Shown here: piece by piece, positions 16,059 to 25,160 of the stretch | How positions within the stretch are numbered: position 1 is the stretch's first letter | Layout of the letters: each line of letters opens with the position of its first letter | Origin: Streptomyces sp. NBC_01351 | GTDB taxonomy: Bacteria > Actinomycetota > Actinomycetes > Streptomycetales > Streptomycetaceae | Assembly: GCF_036237315.1 (NCBI RefSeq) | Contig: NZ_CP108356.1 | Location: 2,046,001 to 2,110,000 of the forward strand | Length of the DNA: 64,000 nt | Reading direction: 5' to 3' | Program-made: the position numbers and the translations under genes | Notes under the pieces: model-generated | Told to the model about the DNA's origin: nothing | Database searches by the model: none | Seen by the model: the letters and a program-made list of their open reading frames with translations, nothing else

Positions 16059-16457
16059 TTACGGGAGCACCGCCAGGCCGTCCAGTTCCACCAGGGCCTC
16101 CTCGTCCCACAGGCGGACCACGCCGATGACCGCCATCGCGGGGTAGTCGCGGCCCGCCAACCGGCGCCAGATCCGGCCCAGTTCGGCGGCGTGCACGCGA
16201 TACGCCGCCACGTCCACCGCGTACACCGTCACCCTCGCCAGGTCCGCCGGGGCGCCCCCGGCCCCGGCGAGGGCCGCCAGCAGGTTCGTCAGGGCCACCT
16301 CGAACTGCTCCACCAGGCCCTCCCCCACCACCTTCCCCGCGCCGTCCAGCGCGGTCTGCCCGGCCAGGAGAACCAGCCGCGAGCCGGTGGCCACCACCGC
16401 GTGGGAGAAGCCCGTCGCCGGCGACAGTTCCGCCGGGTTGATCCGGTCGAGGCTCAT
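16059..16457 (-). CDS. RidA/YjgF family protein
   Basis: A 132-residue Rid-fold protein. The archetypal arginine that grips the imine carboxylate is not found at the expected place (YPAMAVIGVVRLWDEEALVE where RidA has PART-like sequence), so it belongs to a divergent Rid subgroup. It overlaps the acyl-CoA dehydrogenase gene by 4 bp. In the anthranilate-CoA setting it could hydrolyse enamine/imine intermediates left after ring dearomatisation of 2-aminobenzoyl-CoA. That role is inference from context. Confidence 0.85.
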   Translation of the reverse strand: MSLDRINPAELSPATGFSHAVVATGSRLVLLAGQTALDGAGKVVGEGLVEQFEVALTNLLAALAGAGGAPADLARVTVYAVDVAAYRVHAAELGRIWRRLAGRDYPAMAVIGVVRLWDEEALVELDGLAVLP

Positions 16458-17581
16458 CCGGCCGCCGCCTCCCGGTACAGCTCCTTCGCGATGATCGAAC
16501 GCTGCACTTCACTCGCCCCTTCGTAGATCCTCGGCGCCCGCACCTCCCGGTAGAGGTGTTCCAGCAGGTGCCCCCGCTGGAGGGCGACCGCGCCGTGCAG
16601 CTGGACCGCGTGGTCCACCACGTACTGGGCGGTCTCCGTGGCCAGCAGCTTCGCCATCGCCGCCCGGCGCGGCACGTCCGGCGAGCCGGCGTCGTGCGCA
16701 CCCGCCGCCGCGTACACGAGCAGCCGGGCGGCCTCCGTGCGGGTGGCCATCTCCGCCACCCGGTGCCCGACCGCCTGGAGGTCGCTCAGCGTCCCGCCGA
16801 AGGCGCTCCGGACCGCCGTGTACGCCAGCGTGGCGTCCAGCGCCGCCCGGGCCATGCCGACCGCGAAGGCGCCGACGCTGGGGCGGAAGAGGTTCAGGGT
16901 GTCCATCGCGACGCGGAAGCCCCGCCCGGGCTCGCCCAGCAGGTCCGCCGGGCCGACCGGGACAGCGTCGAAGGCGAGGGCGCCGATGGGGTGCGGGGAG
17001 AGCATGTCGAGCGGTTCGCCGGTGAGTCCGGGCCGGTCCGCCGGGACGAGGAAGGCGGAGACGCCCTTCGCGCCGGGCCCCTCACCCGTCCGGGCGAAGA
17101 CGGTGTAGAAATCGGCCTCCGGGGCGTTGGAGATCCAGCGCTTGCGGCCGGTCAGCAGCCAGCCGCCGCCCGGTGCCGGCGCGGCCGCCAGTTCCAGGGC
17201 CGCCGCGTCCGAGCCCGCCCCCGGCTCGCTCAGCGCGAACGCCGCCACCGCCCGCCCCGCGCGCACCCCGGGCAGCCACCGCTCGCGCTGCTCCGCGCTG
17301 CCCGCCCGCAGTACGGGGTAGGCCCCCAGCCCCTGCAGGGCGAGCGCCGTCTCGGCCTCCGTGCAACCGTAGGCGAGGGACTCCCGCAGCAGGCACAGCT
17401 CCAGCGCGCCCGCCGTGAACACCCGTTCCAGCAGGCCGAGCTCCCCCAGTGCCGCGAGCAGCGGCCGGTTGACCCGGCCCGGCTCCCCCTTCTCGGCCAG
17501 TGGCCGCAGCCGGTCGGCCGACAGCGCGCGCAACTGCCCGCACCACGTCTCCTGGTCCACCCCGAGCGCGAATCCGTTCAT
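16454..17581 (-). CDS. Acyl-CoA dehydrogenase
   Basis: A 375-residue acyl-CoA dehydrogenase with the family signatures FALSEPGAGSDAAAL (FAD/substrate region), KRWISNAPEADFY, and the C-terminal QLHGAVALQRGHLLEHLYREVRAP and IYEGASEVQ segments. It is coupled to the RidA gene by a 4-bp overlap. Together with the ligase, hydratase and monooxygenase nearby it suggests beta-oxidation-like steps on the ring-derived CoA thioester. It is transcribed divergently from the CoA ligase across a 120-bp gap (17582-17701). Confidence 0.88.
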   Translation of the reverse strand: MNGFALGVDQETWCGQLRALSADRLRPLAEKGEPGRVNRPLLAALGELGLLERVFTAGALELCLLRESLAYGCTEAETALALQGLGAYPVLRAGSAEQRERWLPGVRAGRAVAAFALSEPGAGSDAAALELAAAPAPGGGWLLTGRKRWISNAPEADFYTVFARTGEGPGAKGVSAFLVPADRPGLTGEPLDMLSPHPIGALAFDAVPVGPADLLGEPGRGFRVAMDTLNLFRPSVGAFAVGMARAALDATLAYTAVRSAFGGTLSDLQAVGHRVAEMATRTEAARLLVYAAAGAHDAGSPDVPRRAAMAKLLATETAQYVVDHAVQLHGAVALQRGHLLEHLYREVRAPRIYEGASEVQRSIIAKELYREAAAG

Positions 17582-17701
17582 CCGAACATCCCCGCTTCTA
17601 TCGCGTCCTGTTGACTGCCGTCACCATCACGATACGCTCGTGAAGGGGCACTCCCCCAGCCTCCGGCCGGGGGGGGACCCCACCCAGCTGCAGCCGGGGG
17701 T

Positions 17702-19393
17702 GTGACCGCACGGCCCGCTCCACCCCACCCGGGACCGTCGCAAGGGGGCGAACCCGCCTTGGACCTGAAGCCTTCCGCTCACACCGACACTTTTGCCCGC
17801 GACCATCTGCCACCCGCGGACGCCTGGCCGGAACTCCTCTTCGAGCTGCCCGAACTGGCCTACCCGGACCGCCTCAACTGCGGGTCCGAGCTGCTCGACG
17901 CCACCATCGCCCGGTTCGGGCCCGAGGGCCCGGACCGCCCCGCCTTCCGCAGCGGGAGCGGCGAGGTGTGGACGTACGGGGACCTGCGCGAGCGCGTGGA
18001 CCGGCTCGCCCACGTGCTCACCGCCGACCTCGGCGTCGTCCCCGGCAACCGGGTGCTGCTGCGCGGCCCCACCGGCCCCTGGCTCGCCGCCTGCTGGCTC
18101 GCGGTGATGAAGGCGGGCGCGGTGGCGGTGACCGTACTGCCGCAACAGCGCGCGCAGGAGCTGGCCACGGTCTGCGCGATGGCCCGGGTACGGCACGCCG
18201 TGTGCCACGTGGACGTCCTGGACGACCTGGCGAAGGCCGAGGTGCCGGGGTTGCGGATCACCGCGTACGGGGGCGGCGCGGAGGACGATCTGCTCCGGCT
18301 CGCCGAGAGCGAGAGACACGCCCGGCCCTTCGAGGCCGCCCCGACCTCCGCCGACGACGTCGCGCTGATCGCCTTCACCTCCGGCACCACCGGACAGCCG
18401 AAGGGATGCATGCACTTCCACCGCGACCTGCTCGCCGTGGCCGACACCTTCTCCCGCGGCGTGCTGCGCCCGCGCCCGGACGACGTCTTCGCGGGTAGCC
18501 CGCCGCTCGGCTTCACCTTCGGCCTCGGCGGGCTGGTGGTCTTCCCGCTGCGGGCCGGGGCGTCCGCGCTGCTGCTGGAGGAGGCGGTGCCGCGCCGGCT
18601 GCTGCCGGCCCTCGCGCAGCACCGGGTGACGGTGCTGTTCACGGCGCCCACCGCGTACCGGGCGATGCTGGACGCCCTGGGCCCGTACGACGTGGGCATG
18701 TACGACCTCTCCGCCCTGCGCCGCTGCGTGTCGGCCGGGGAGAACCTGCCCGCCACCACCTGGCAGGCCTGGTACGAGCGCACGGGCCTGCGGATCATCA
18801 ACGGCATCGGGGCTACGGAGCTGCTGCACATCTTCATCTCCGCCGCCGACGAGGACATCCGGCCCGGCACGACCGGCCGCGTGGTCCCGGGCTGGCAGGC
18901 GCGGGTGGTCGACGCCTCCGGCCGCCCGGTCGCGGACAACGAGCCGGGGCTGCTGGCCGTGCGCGGCCCGGTGGGCTGCCGCTACCTGGCCGATCCGCGG
19001 CAGCGGGAGTACGTACAGGGCGGCTGGAACCTGACGGGCGACACCTACGTCCGGGACCCGGAGGGCTACTTCCGCTACGTCGCCCGCGCCGACGACATGA
19101 TCATCTCGTCGGGTTACAACATCGCGGGCCCGGAGGTGGAGGAAGCCCTGATGCGCCACCCGGACGTGGTGGAGGCCGCCGTGGTGGGCCGCCCGGACGA
19201 GCGACGCGGGCAGATCGTGGTGGCGTACACCGTCCCGCGGCAGGGAGCGGTGCTCACGGAGGAGGCGCTGCGCGCCTTCATGCGGGCCGAGCTGGCCCCG
19301 CACAAGTGCCCGCGCTCCTTCGTCTTCCTGCCGGCGCTGCCCCGTACCGCGACGGGCAAGCTGCAACGCTTCCGGCTACGGGACCTAGAGTGA
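17702..19393 (+). CDS. AMP-dependent CoA ligase, benzoate/2-aminobenzoate-CoA ligase type
   Basis: A 563-residue adenylate-forming enzyme. Motifs are the P-loop-like FTSGTTGQPKGC, the A5-type NGIGATELLHIF, the hinge region GYFRYVARADDMI, and the C-terminal catalytic lysine in PRTATGKLQR. The overall pattern is that of benzoate or 2-aminobenzoate-CoA ligases, and the linked monooxygenase-reductase fusion favours anthranilate. The start is uncertain: GTG at 17702 is used here, but TTG at 17759, 12 bases after AAGGGGG, is a reasonable alternative. The PaaX-type regulator follows 4 bp downstream. Confidence 0.88.
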   Translation: MTARPAPPHPGPSQGGEPALDLKPSAHTDTFARDHLPPADAWPELLFELPELAYPDRLNCGSELLDATIARFGPEGPDRPAFRSGSGEVWTYGDLRERVDRLAHVLTADLGVVPGNRVLLRGPTGPWLAACWLAVMKAGAVAVTVLPQQRAQELATVCAMARVRHAVCHVDVLDDLAKAEVPGLRITAYGGGAEDDLLRLAESERHARPFEAAPTSADDVALIAFTSGTTGQPKGCMHFHRDLLAVADTFSRGVLRPRPDDVFAGSPPLGFTFGLGGLVVFPLRAGASALLLEEAVPRRLLPALAQHRVTVLFTAPTAYRAMLDALGPYDVGMYDLSALRRCVSAGENLPATTWQAWYERTGLRIINGIGATELLHIFISAADEDIRPGTTGRVVPGWQARVVDASGRPVADNEPGLLAVRGPVGCRYLADPRQREYVQGGWNLTGDTYVRDPEGYFRYVARADDMIISSGYNIAGPEVEEALMRHPDVVEAAVVGRPDERRGQIVVAYTVPRQGAVLTEEALRAFMRAELAPHKCPRSFVFLPALPRTATGKLQRFRLRDLE

Positions 19394-19397
19394 AACC

Positions 19398-20198
19398 GTG
19401 GTCGAACAGCACACTCCGCGATCTTTGATCGTCACGTTCTACGGCGCCTACGGGCGCGCCTACGAGGGCCCGGTCCCGGTGTCCGCGCTGATCCGCCTGC
19501 TGGGCGCGGCCGGCGTGGACGCCCCGTCGGTCCGCTCGTCGGTGTCCCGGCTGAAGCGGCGCGGCTTCCTGGTGCCCGGGCGCGCGGCGGACGGCTCGGC
19601 CGCGTACGGGCTCTCCGAGGAGGCGCGGCAGCTGCTGGACGACGGCGACCGGCGGATCTACGGCAGCCCGGAGCTGACGGACGAGTGGCTGGTGGCGGTG
19701 TTCTCCGTCCCGGAGCAGGAGCGCAGCAAGCGGCACCTGCTGCGCTCGCGGCTGTCCCGGCTCGGTTTCGGCACGGTGGCGCCGGGCGTGTGGATCGCCC
19801 CGGCCAGGCTCGCGGACGAGGCCTCGCACACGCTGGACCGGCTGCGGCTGACCCCGTACGTGGAGCTGTTCCGCGGCGCCCACCTCGGTTTCGCCCCCAC
19901 GGCGGAGGCGGTGGCCCGATGGTGGGACCTGGCGGCCCTGGCCAAGCAGCACGAGGAGTTCCTCGACCTGCACGAACCTGCCTTGCGCGCCCTCCAGTCG
20001 GGCCCGGAGCCGACTCCGGAGGAGGCCTACCGCGGCTACCTCCTCGCCCTGGACAGCTGGCGCCGCCTCCCCTACGCGGACCCGGGCCTGCCCCGCGACC
20101 TGCTCCCGGCGGACTGGCCGGGCGACCGCGCGGCGGCCGTCTTCGCCGAGCTCCACGCACGCCTCCGGGAGCGGGGCACGCGGTTCGCGCAACCGTGA
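19398..20198 (+). CDS. PaaX-family transcriptional regulator
   Basis: A 266-residue PaaX-type repressor. The N-terminal winged helix (SALIRLLGAAGVDAPSVRSSVSRLKRRGFL) is followed by the PaaX central and C-terminal domains. PaaX proteins sense aryl-CoA thioesters such as phenylacetyl-CoA, so a response to 2-aminobenzoyl-CoA or a related thioester is plausible here. It starts 4 bp after the CoA ligase stop, consistent with co-transcription. Confidence 0.9.
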   Translation: MVEQHTPRSLIVTFYGAYGRAYEGPVPVSALIRLLGAAGVDAPSVRSSVSRLKRRGFLVPGRAADGSAAYGLSEEARQLLDDGDRRIYGSPELTDEWLVAVFSVPEQERSKRHLLRSRLSRLGFGTVAPGVWIAPARLADEASHTLDRLRLTPYVELFRGAHLGFAPTAEAVARWWDLAALAKQHEEFLDLHEPALRALQSGPEPTPEEAYRGYLLALDSWRRLPYADPGLPRDLLPADWPGDRAAAVFAELHARLRERGTRFAQP

Positions 20199-20262
20199 AC
20201 GTGACCGTAGCCCTGAGCGCGACCGTGGCCGTGGCCGTGGCCGCAACCGTGACCGGGCGGCA
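20195..20262. repeat. Degenerate hexamer repeat
   Basis: After the PaaX stop, (G/A)ACCGT and GGCCGT hexamers repeat about ten times with variation. The run is too short and irregular to classify and has no evident coding function. Confidence 0.4.
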
Positions 20263-20278
20263 GGCGTCGTAGCGGGGT

Positions 20279-20674
20279 ATGACGCCCCGCGCTGCGCGCC
20301 CCTCCCCGAAGAAACGTTTCCTGACCTTGGTCCCGGCGGCTCTCGCCGGAATCGCGGCGGGTTGCGCGGCCATCTCCCTGGCCGCCCGCGCCCGCGAGTA
20401 CTGCGACGCGGGCGCGGAGCCCGGCGGCCGTCTCGAACTGGGCCTCACCCTGCTGCCGCTGACCATGGCCTTCGGCGTCGTGGCCCTGCTGGTGGCCTTC
20501 CTCCTGGACCGGCAGCCCGTGGCGCTGCAGCTGGGCACGGTCCTGCTCGTGCTGGCCGGTCTGACGGTGCTGTACTTCTCCGTCCGGGGCACCCTCGACG
20601 GGTATCCGGGGAACCCGGAGAAGTGCGGGCCCGACAACGTGCCGCCGTGGTGGCCGGGGTGGCTGCCCGCGTGA
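20279..20674 (+). CDS. Small membrane protein of unknown function
   Basis: A 131-residue protein with a basic N-terminus (RPSPKKR) and three hydrophobic segments at about residues 16-35, 55-75 and 82-100, followed by a short Pro/Trp-rich tail (PPWWPGWLPA). Two cysteines (AREYCDAG and PEKCGPDN) may lie on the outer face. There is no family I recognise. It sits between the PaaX gene and a GNAT gene in the same direction but with its own gap. Confidence 0.7.
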   Translation: MTPRAARPSPKKRFLTLVPAALAGIAAGCAAISLAARAREYCDAGAEPGGRLELGLTLLPLTMAFGVVALLVAFLLDRQPVALQLGTVLLVLAGLTVLYFSVRGTLDGYPGNPEKCGPDNVPPWWPGWLPA

Positions 20675-20728
20675 ATCCGGGTCGGAAATCCGGGTGCGTG
20701 CGGGCCCGGCACCGCGCCAGGATGTGCC

Positions 20729-21568
20729 ATGACCTGGACCTTCACCTCTGACCTGGCCGCCTATCTGACCGCGACGGGCCCGGCCGTGGCCGCGGAGCCC
20801 GTCTCCAACACCGTCCTGCTGACCGTGACCGACGGACTGGCACGGCGCGGGACTTCCGCGTTCGGGTCCGACGCGCCCTTCTTCGGCTGGTGGACCGACG
20901 CCGGCGGGGCCGTCACCGGGGCCCTGCTGTGCACGCCGCCGTTCCCGCTGCTGCTCAGCGTGGTACCGGAGGAGGCGGTCCGGGCGCTGGGGGACGCGCT
21001 GGCCACCGAGCCGCTGCTCGCCGGGCTGCACGGGATCAACGCCCGCCGCCCCGACGCGGAGGCGCTGGCGAAGGCCTGGGGCAGGCCCACCCGGTTCGCC
21101 GAGGAGATCCGGCTCTACCGGCTGGCCGGACTGGTCGCCCCGGATCCCGCCCCGGCCGGGCGGGCCCGGCTCGCCACCGAGGCGGACCTGCCGCTGCTGC
21201 TGGAATGGATCGCGGCCTTCCACCTGGAGGCGGGCGTCCCGGGTCCGGTCTCCGAGGACCTGCTGCGCGACCGGATCTCGTACGGCGGGATCCTGCTCTG
21301 GGAGGATGCCGGGGTGCCCGTCGCGCTCGCCTCCTGCTCGCGCACCATCGGCTCGGCCGCCCGCGTCGGCCCCGTCTACACCCCGCCCGCGTCCCGCCGC
21401 CGCGGGTACGCCGCCGGGGTCACGCACGCGGCGAGCGAAGCGGCGTACGCGGCCGGCGCCTCGGAGGTGCTCCTCTTCACGGACCTGGCCAACGACACCA
21501 GCAACGGCGTCTACCTGCGCCTGGGCTACGTCCCCGTCGAGGACCGTGCGGAGGTCGTCGCCGTATGA
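20729..21568 (+). CDS. GNAT-family N-acetyltransferase
   Basis: A 279-residue acetyltransferase. The C-terminal half carries the acetyl-CoA pyrophosphate-binding motif (PPASRRRGYAAGVTHAAS, the R/Q-x-x-G-x-G/A loop) and the terminal YLRLGYVPVED typical of GNAT folds. The N-terminal 130 residues look like a degenerate first GNAT half. The acceptor is unknown. Its stop overlaps the next gene by ATGA. Confidence 0.85.
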   Translation: MTWTFTSDLAAYLTATGPAVAAEPVSNTVLLTVTDGLARRGTSAFGSDAPFFGWWTDAGGAVTGALLCTPPFPLLLSVVPEEAVRALGDALATEPLLAGLHGINARRPDAEALAKAWGRPTRFAEEIRLYRLAGLVAPDPAPAGRARLATEADLPLLLEWIAAFHLEAGVPGPVSEDLLRDRISYGGILLWEDAGVPVALASCSRTIGSAARVGPVYTPPASRRRGYAAGVTHAASEAAYAAGASEVLLFTDLANDTSNGVYLRLGYVPVEDRAEVVAV

Positions 21569-21999
21569 CCGCGCCGGGGAAAACACCGGAGCCCGTCTGG
21601 TCGATCGCCGCGAACGTGGTCCTGTGGCGCCGCCACGGCGAGGGCGGCCAAGCCCTGCGCCCGGGGACCAGGCGCTTCAAGGGCGGCGCCAAGGTGTACG
21701 TCTGCTCGTGGACCGGCGAGCGCACCCGCTGCACGGTCGCCGGGCGGCCCCGCGGGACCTCCCGCTACGCCGAGGCGTACGTGGCCACCCGCGACCTGCA
21801 CGGCTTCCGGCCGCGCCTGGTGCACGGGCCGGCCCTGGTCCCGCTCGTCTCGGCCTCGCCCTTCGAGGACCGGGCGCACGCGGCGGCCGTGGCGGCCGAA
21901 CTGGAGCGGTACGCCCGGGAGTACCGCTCCGGGGCCTGGCCTAGCCGGCCGCACCCGGAGCCCTGCCTGTGCCACGAGTGCCTCAACCCCGACCGGTAG
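21565..21999 (+). CDS. Conserved-looking hypothetical protein
   Basis: A 144-residue protein, coupled to the GNAT gene by an ATGA overlap. It has the segments SIAANVVLWRRHGEGG, FKGGAKVYVCSW and a C-terminal CLCHECLN cysteine group that could bind a metal. I do not recognise a family. Its end overlaps the 3' end of the convergent monooxygenase gene by 17 bp. Confidence 0.7.
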   Translation: MTAPGKTPEPVWSIAANVVLWRRHGEGGQALRPGTRRFKGGAKVYVCSWTGERTRCTVAGRPRGTSRYAEAYVATRDLHGFRPRLVHGPALVPLVSASPFEDRAHAAAVAAELERYAREYRSGAWPSRPHPEPCLCHECLNPDR

Positions 22000-24250
22000 G
22001 CGGCGGCCGGCTCCCCGCGCGGTACGGGGCGGGCCAGGGCGCGGCCGGGCCCTCGTAGGACTGCTCGGCGGCCGCGTGCAGGGTCCAGTGCGGGTCGTAG
22101 AGGTGGGGGCGGCCGACGGCGCACAGGTCGGCGCGGCCCGCCAGGAGCAGGGAGTTGACGTCGTCCCAGGAGGAGATGGCGCCGACGGCGATGACGGGGA
22201 CGCCGAGGGCGCCCCGGATCCGGTCGGCGTACGGGGTCTGGTACGAACGCCCGTACTCGGGGGCCTCGTCCGCGACGACCTGGCCGGTGGAGACGTCGAT
22301 GGCGTCGGCGCCGTGTTCCGCGAAGGCGGCCGCGATCCGCACCGACTCCTCGGGCGTGGTGCCGCCGGGCGCCCAGTCGGTGGCGGAGAGCCGGACCGTC
22401 ATCGGGCGGTCCTCGGGCCAGACGGCGCGGACCGCGTCGAAGACCTCCAGCGGGAAGCGCAGGCGGTTCTCCAGCGGGCCGCCGTAGGCGTCGTCGCGCT
22501 GGTTGGTCAGCGGGGAGAGGAAGCCGGAGAGCAGGTAGCCGTGCGCGCAGTGCAGTTCCAGCAGGTCGAATCCGCTGTCGGCGGCGCGGACGGCGGCGGC
22601 CGCGAACTCGGAGCGCAGCGCGGCCAGATCCTCCCGTTCGAGGGCGCGCGGGACGGCCGAGACGCCCGGCCGGTAGGGCAGCGCGGAGGCGGCGACCAGC
22701 GGCCAGTTGCCCTCGGGGAGGGGGTCGTCCATGCCCTCCCACATCACCCGGGTGGAGCCCTTGCGGCCCGCGTGTCCGAGCTGGACGCCCAGCGCGGTGC
22801 CGGGGGCGGAGGTGTGGACGAAGTCGGCGATGCGCTTCCAGGCGGCGGCCTGTTCCCGGGTGTAGAGGCCGGCGCAGCCGGGGGTGATCCGGCCCTCCTC
22901 GCTGACGCAGACCATCTCGGTCATCACCAGCCCCGCCCCGCCGAGCGCCCGCGCGCCGAGGTGGACGAGGTGGAAGTCCCCGGGCACGCCCTCCTCGGCC
23001 GAGTACATGTCCATCGGGGAGACGACGACCCGGTTGCGCAGGGTCAGGCCGCGCAGGGTGAAGGGGGTGAACATCGGCGGGGTGGCCCCGTCCGGGCAGC
23101 CGAAGTCCCGCTCCACCGCCCGCGTGAACCGCTCGTCGCGCAGCCGCAGGTTGTCGTGGGTGACCCGGCGGCTGCGGGTGAGGAGGTTGAAGGCGAACTG
23201 CCGGGCCGGCTGCTCGAGGTACCCCTCGATCTCCTCGAACCAGCGCATGCTCGCGGCGGCCGCCCGCTGGGTGCTGGCGACGGCCGGGCGCCGCGCGGCC
23301 TCGTAGGCGGCGAGGGCGGCCGGTACGTCGCCGTCCGCGCCGCCCACCGCTTCGGCGAGGGCGAGGGCGTCCTCCACGGCGAGTTTGGTGCCGGAGCCGA
23401 TGGAGAAGTGCGCGGTGTGGGCGGCGTCGCCGATGAGGACCACGTTGCCGTGCGACCAGCGTTCGTTGACGACGGTACGGAACTGCGTCCACGCGGAGCG
23501 GTTCCCGCGCAGCGGCCGTCCGCGCAGGGCCTCGCTGAAGGTCTTGGCGCAGCGGGCGGCGGACTCGGTCTCGTCGCACAGGTCGAAGCCGGCCGCCCGC
23601 CACACCTCTTCGCGCATCTCGACGATCACCGTGGAGGCGTCCGCCGCGTAGGGGTAGGCGTGCAGCTGCACGACCCCGTGCTCGGTCTCGGCGATCTCGA
23701 AGCGGAAGGCCTCGAAGGCGAAGTCGGCGGCGAGCCAGATGTACCGGCAGCGCCCGGGCGTCACGGTCGGCCGGTAGTGCTCGGCGCCGGCCTCGCGGAT
23801 GGTGCTGTGCACCCCGTCGGCCGCGACGACCAGGTCGTACGAGGCGGAGAGCGCCCGCGGGTCGGGGGCCTCCGAGCGGAACCGGAGCCGGACGCCCAGG
23901 CCCGCGCAGCGCTCGTGCAGGATCTCCAGCAGCCGGCGCCGGCCGATGGCGGCGAAGCCGTGGCCGCCGGAGGTCAGCAGCCGGCCGCGGTGCACGACGT
24001 CCACGTCGTCCCAGCGGACGAACTCCGCCCCGAGGGCGGTGTGGACGACGGTGTCCGCCCGTTCGATGCCGCCGAGGGTCTCGTCGGAGAGCACCACGCC
24101 GAAGCCGAAGGTGTCGTCGGGGGCGCCCCGTTCCCAGACCTCGACGGCGTGCCCCTGCCGGGCCAGCAGCGCGGCGGTGTACAGGCCGCCCGGTCCCCCG
24201 CCGACGACGGCCACCCGCATGGCTCCCGCAGACATCCGGCCCGCAGACAT
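21983..24250 (-). CDS. Monooxygenase-Old Yellow Enzyme fusion: probable 2-aminobenzoyl-CoA monooxygenase/reductase
   Basis: A 755-residue bifunctional flavoprotein. Residues about 10-370 are a class A FAD monooxygenase (VAVVGGGPGGLYTA at the start, LIGDAAHTAHFSIGSG later). From about 385 onwards is an Old Yellow Enzyme TIM barrel (FTPFTLRGLTLRNRVVVSPM, QLGHAGRKGS, ELHCAHGYLLSGFLSP). This domain order is that of 2-aminobenzoyl-CoA monooxygenase/reductase and of proteins annotated salicylyl-CoA 5-hydroxylase. The nearby CoA ligase and RidA favour the aminobenzoyl assignment. Starts at codons 1, 6 or 11 are all possible. The enoyl-CoA hydratase gene ends 4 bp upstream. Confidence 0.9.
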   Translation of the reverse strand: MSAGRMSAGAMRVAVVGGGPGGLYTAALLARQGHAVEVWERGAPDDTFGFGVVLSDETLGGIERADTVVHTALGAEFVRWDDVDVVHRGRLLTSGGHGFAAIGRRRLLEILHERCAGLGVRLRFRSEAPDPRALSASYDLVVAADGVHSTIREAGAEHYRPTVTPGRCRYIWLAADFAFEAFRFEIAETEHGVVQLHAYPYAADASTVIVEMREEVWRAAGFDLCDETESAARCAKTFSEALRGRPLRGNRSAWTQFRTVVNERWSHGNVVLIGDAAHTAHFSIGSGTKLAVEDALALAEAVGGADGDVPAALAAYEAARRPAVASTQRAAAASMRWFEEIEGYLEQPARQFAFNLLTRSRRVTHDNLRLRDERFTRAVERDFGCPDGATPPMFTPFTLRGLTLRNRVVVSPMDMYSAEEGVPGDFHLVHLGARALGGAGLVMTEMVCVSEEGRITPGCAGLYTREQAAAWKRIADFVHTSAPGTALGVQLGHAGRKGSTRVMWEGMDDPLPEGNWPLVAASALPYRPGVSAVPRALEREDLAALRSEFAAAAVRAADSGFDLLELHCAHGYLLSGFLSPLTNQRDDAYGGPLENRLRFPLEVFDAVRAVWPEDRPMTVRLSATDWAPGGTTPEESVRIAAAFAEHGADAIDVSTGQVVADEAPEYGRSYQTPYADRIRGALGVPVIAVGAISSWDDVNSLLLAGRADLCAVGRPHLYDPHWTLHAAAEQSYEGPAAPWPAPYRAGSRPPPTGRG

Positions 24251-24254
24251 CGGA

Positions 24255-25082
24255 CTACCTGCCCTTCCATTCCGGCGGTCGCTTCCCGGTGAATGCGGCG
24301 TGGAACTCGCGGTAGTCCTGGCCGTTCATCAGCAGGGCCTGGGTGGCGGCGTCCAGCTCCACGGAGGCGGCCAGCGGCATGTCGAGCTCGGCGGTGAGCA
24401 GGGCCTTGGTCTGCGCGTACGCGAGCACGGGCCCGGCGGCCAGGTGCGCGGCGAGCTCGGTGGCCCGGACGAGCGACTTGCCCTCCTCCGTGAGCTCGCT
24501 GAGCAGGCCGATCCGCTCGGCCTCGGCCGCGCGTACGGGCTCTCCGAGCATCAGCAGCCGGGTGGCGTGGCCGAGGCCGACGACCCGGGGCAGCAGGTAG
24601 GCGGCGCCCATGTCCCCGCCGGAGAGGCCGACGCGGGTGAAGAGGAAGGCGAAGCGGGCGGTGGGGTCGGCGATGCGGAAGTCGGCGGCGAGCGCGAGGA
24701 CGGCTCCGGCCCCGGCGGCGACCCCGTGGACGGCGGCGATCACCGGGAAGGGGCATTCGCGGATGGCGCGCACGACCTGGCCGGTCATCCGGTTGAAGTC
24801 GAGGAGCTGGGCGGTGTCCATGGCGAGGGTGGCGCCGATGATCTCGTCCACGTCTCCGCCGGAGCAGAAGCCGCGGCCCTCGCCGCCGAGCACGAGGGCC
24901 CGTACGGAACGGTCGCGGGAGAGTTCGGCGAGCAGATCGCGCAGGTCGGCGTAGGCGCCGAAGGTGAGCGCGTTCAGCTTCTCGGGGCGGTCGAAGGTGA
25001 CGGTGGCGACGCCGTCCTGCCGGGTCAGCCGGAGGTGGTGCCACCGTTCGGTCGCTGCTGTGGAACCGGTGAAGGGGCTCAC
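24255..25082 (-). CDS. Enoyl-CoA hydratase/isomerase family protein
   Basis: A 275-residue crotonase-fold protein. The oxyanion-hole segments are GEGRGFCSGGDVDE and AVHGVAAGAGAVLALAADFRIA, and the acidic catalytic position falls in FTRVGLSGGDMGAAYLLPRVVG. It starts at GTG 25082 and is followed after 4 bp by the monooxygenase-reductase. It likely hydrates an unsaturated CoA intermediate of the same pathway. Confidence 0.9.
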   Translation of the reverse strand: MSPFTGSTAATERWHHLRLTRQDGVATVTFDRPEKLNALTFGAYADLRDLLAELSRDRSVRALVLGGEGRGFCSGGDVDEIIGATLAMDTAQLLDFNRMTGQVVRAIRECPFPVIAAVHGVAAGAGAVLALAADFRIADPTARFAFLFTRVGLSGGDMGAAYLLPRVVGLGHATRLLMLGEPVRAAEAERIGLLSELTEEGKSLVRATELAAHLAAGPVLAYAQTKALLTAELDMPLAASVELDAATQALLMNGQDYREFHAAFTGKRPPEWKGR

Positions 25083-25160
25083 ACCATCGACGGTATCACC
25101 GGATCCTGACCGCCGTCACAGAACCGCAACAACTTCGCCCGACCGGACGCCACACCCGCC

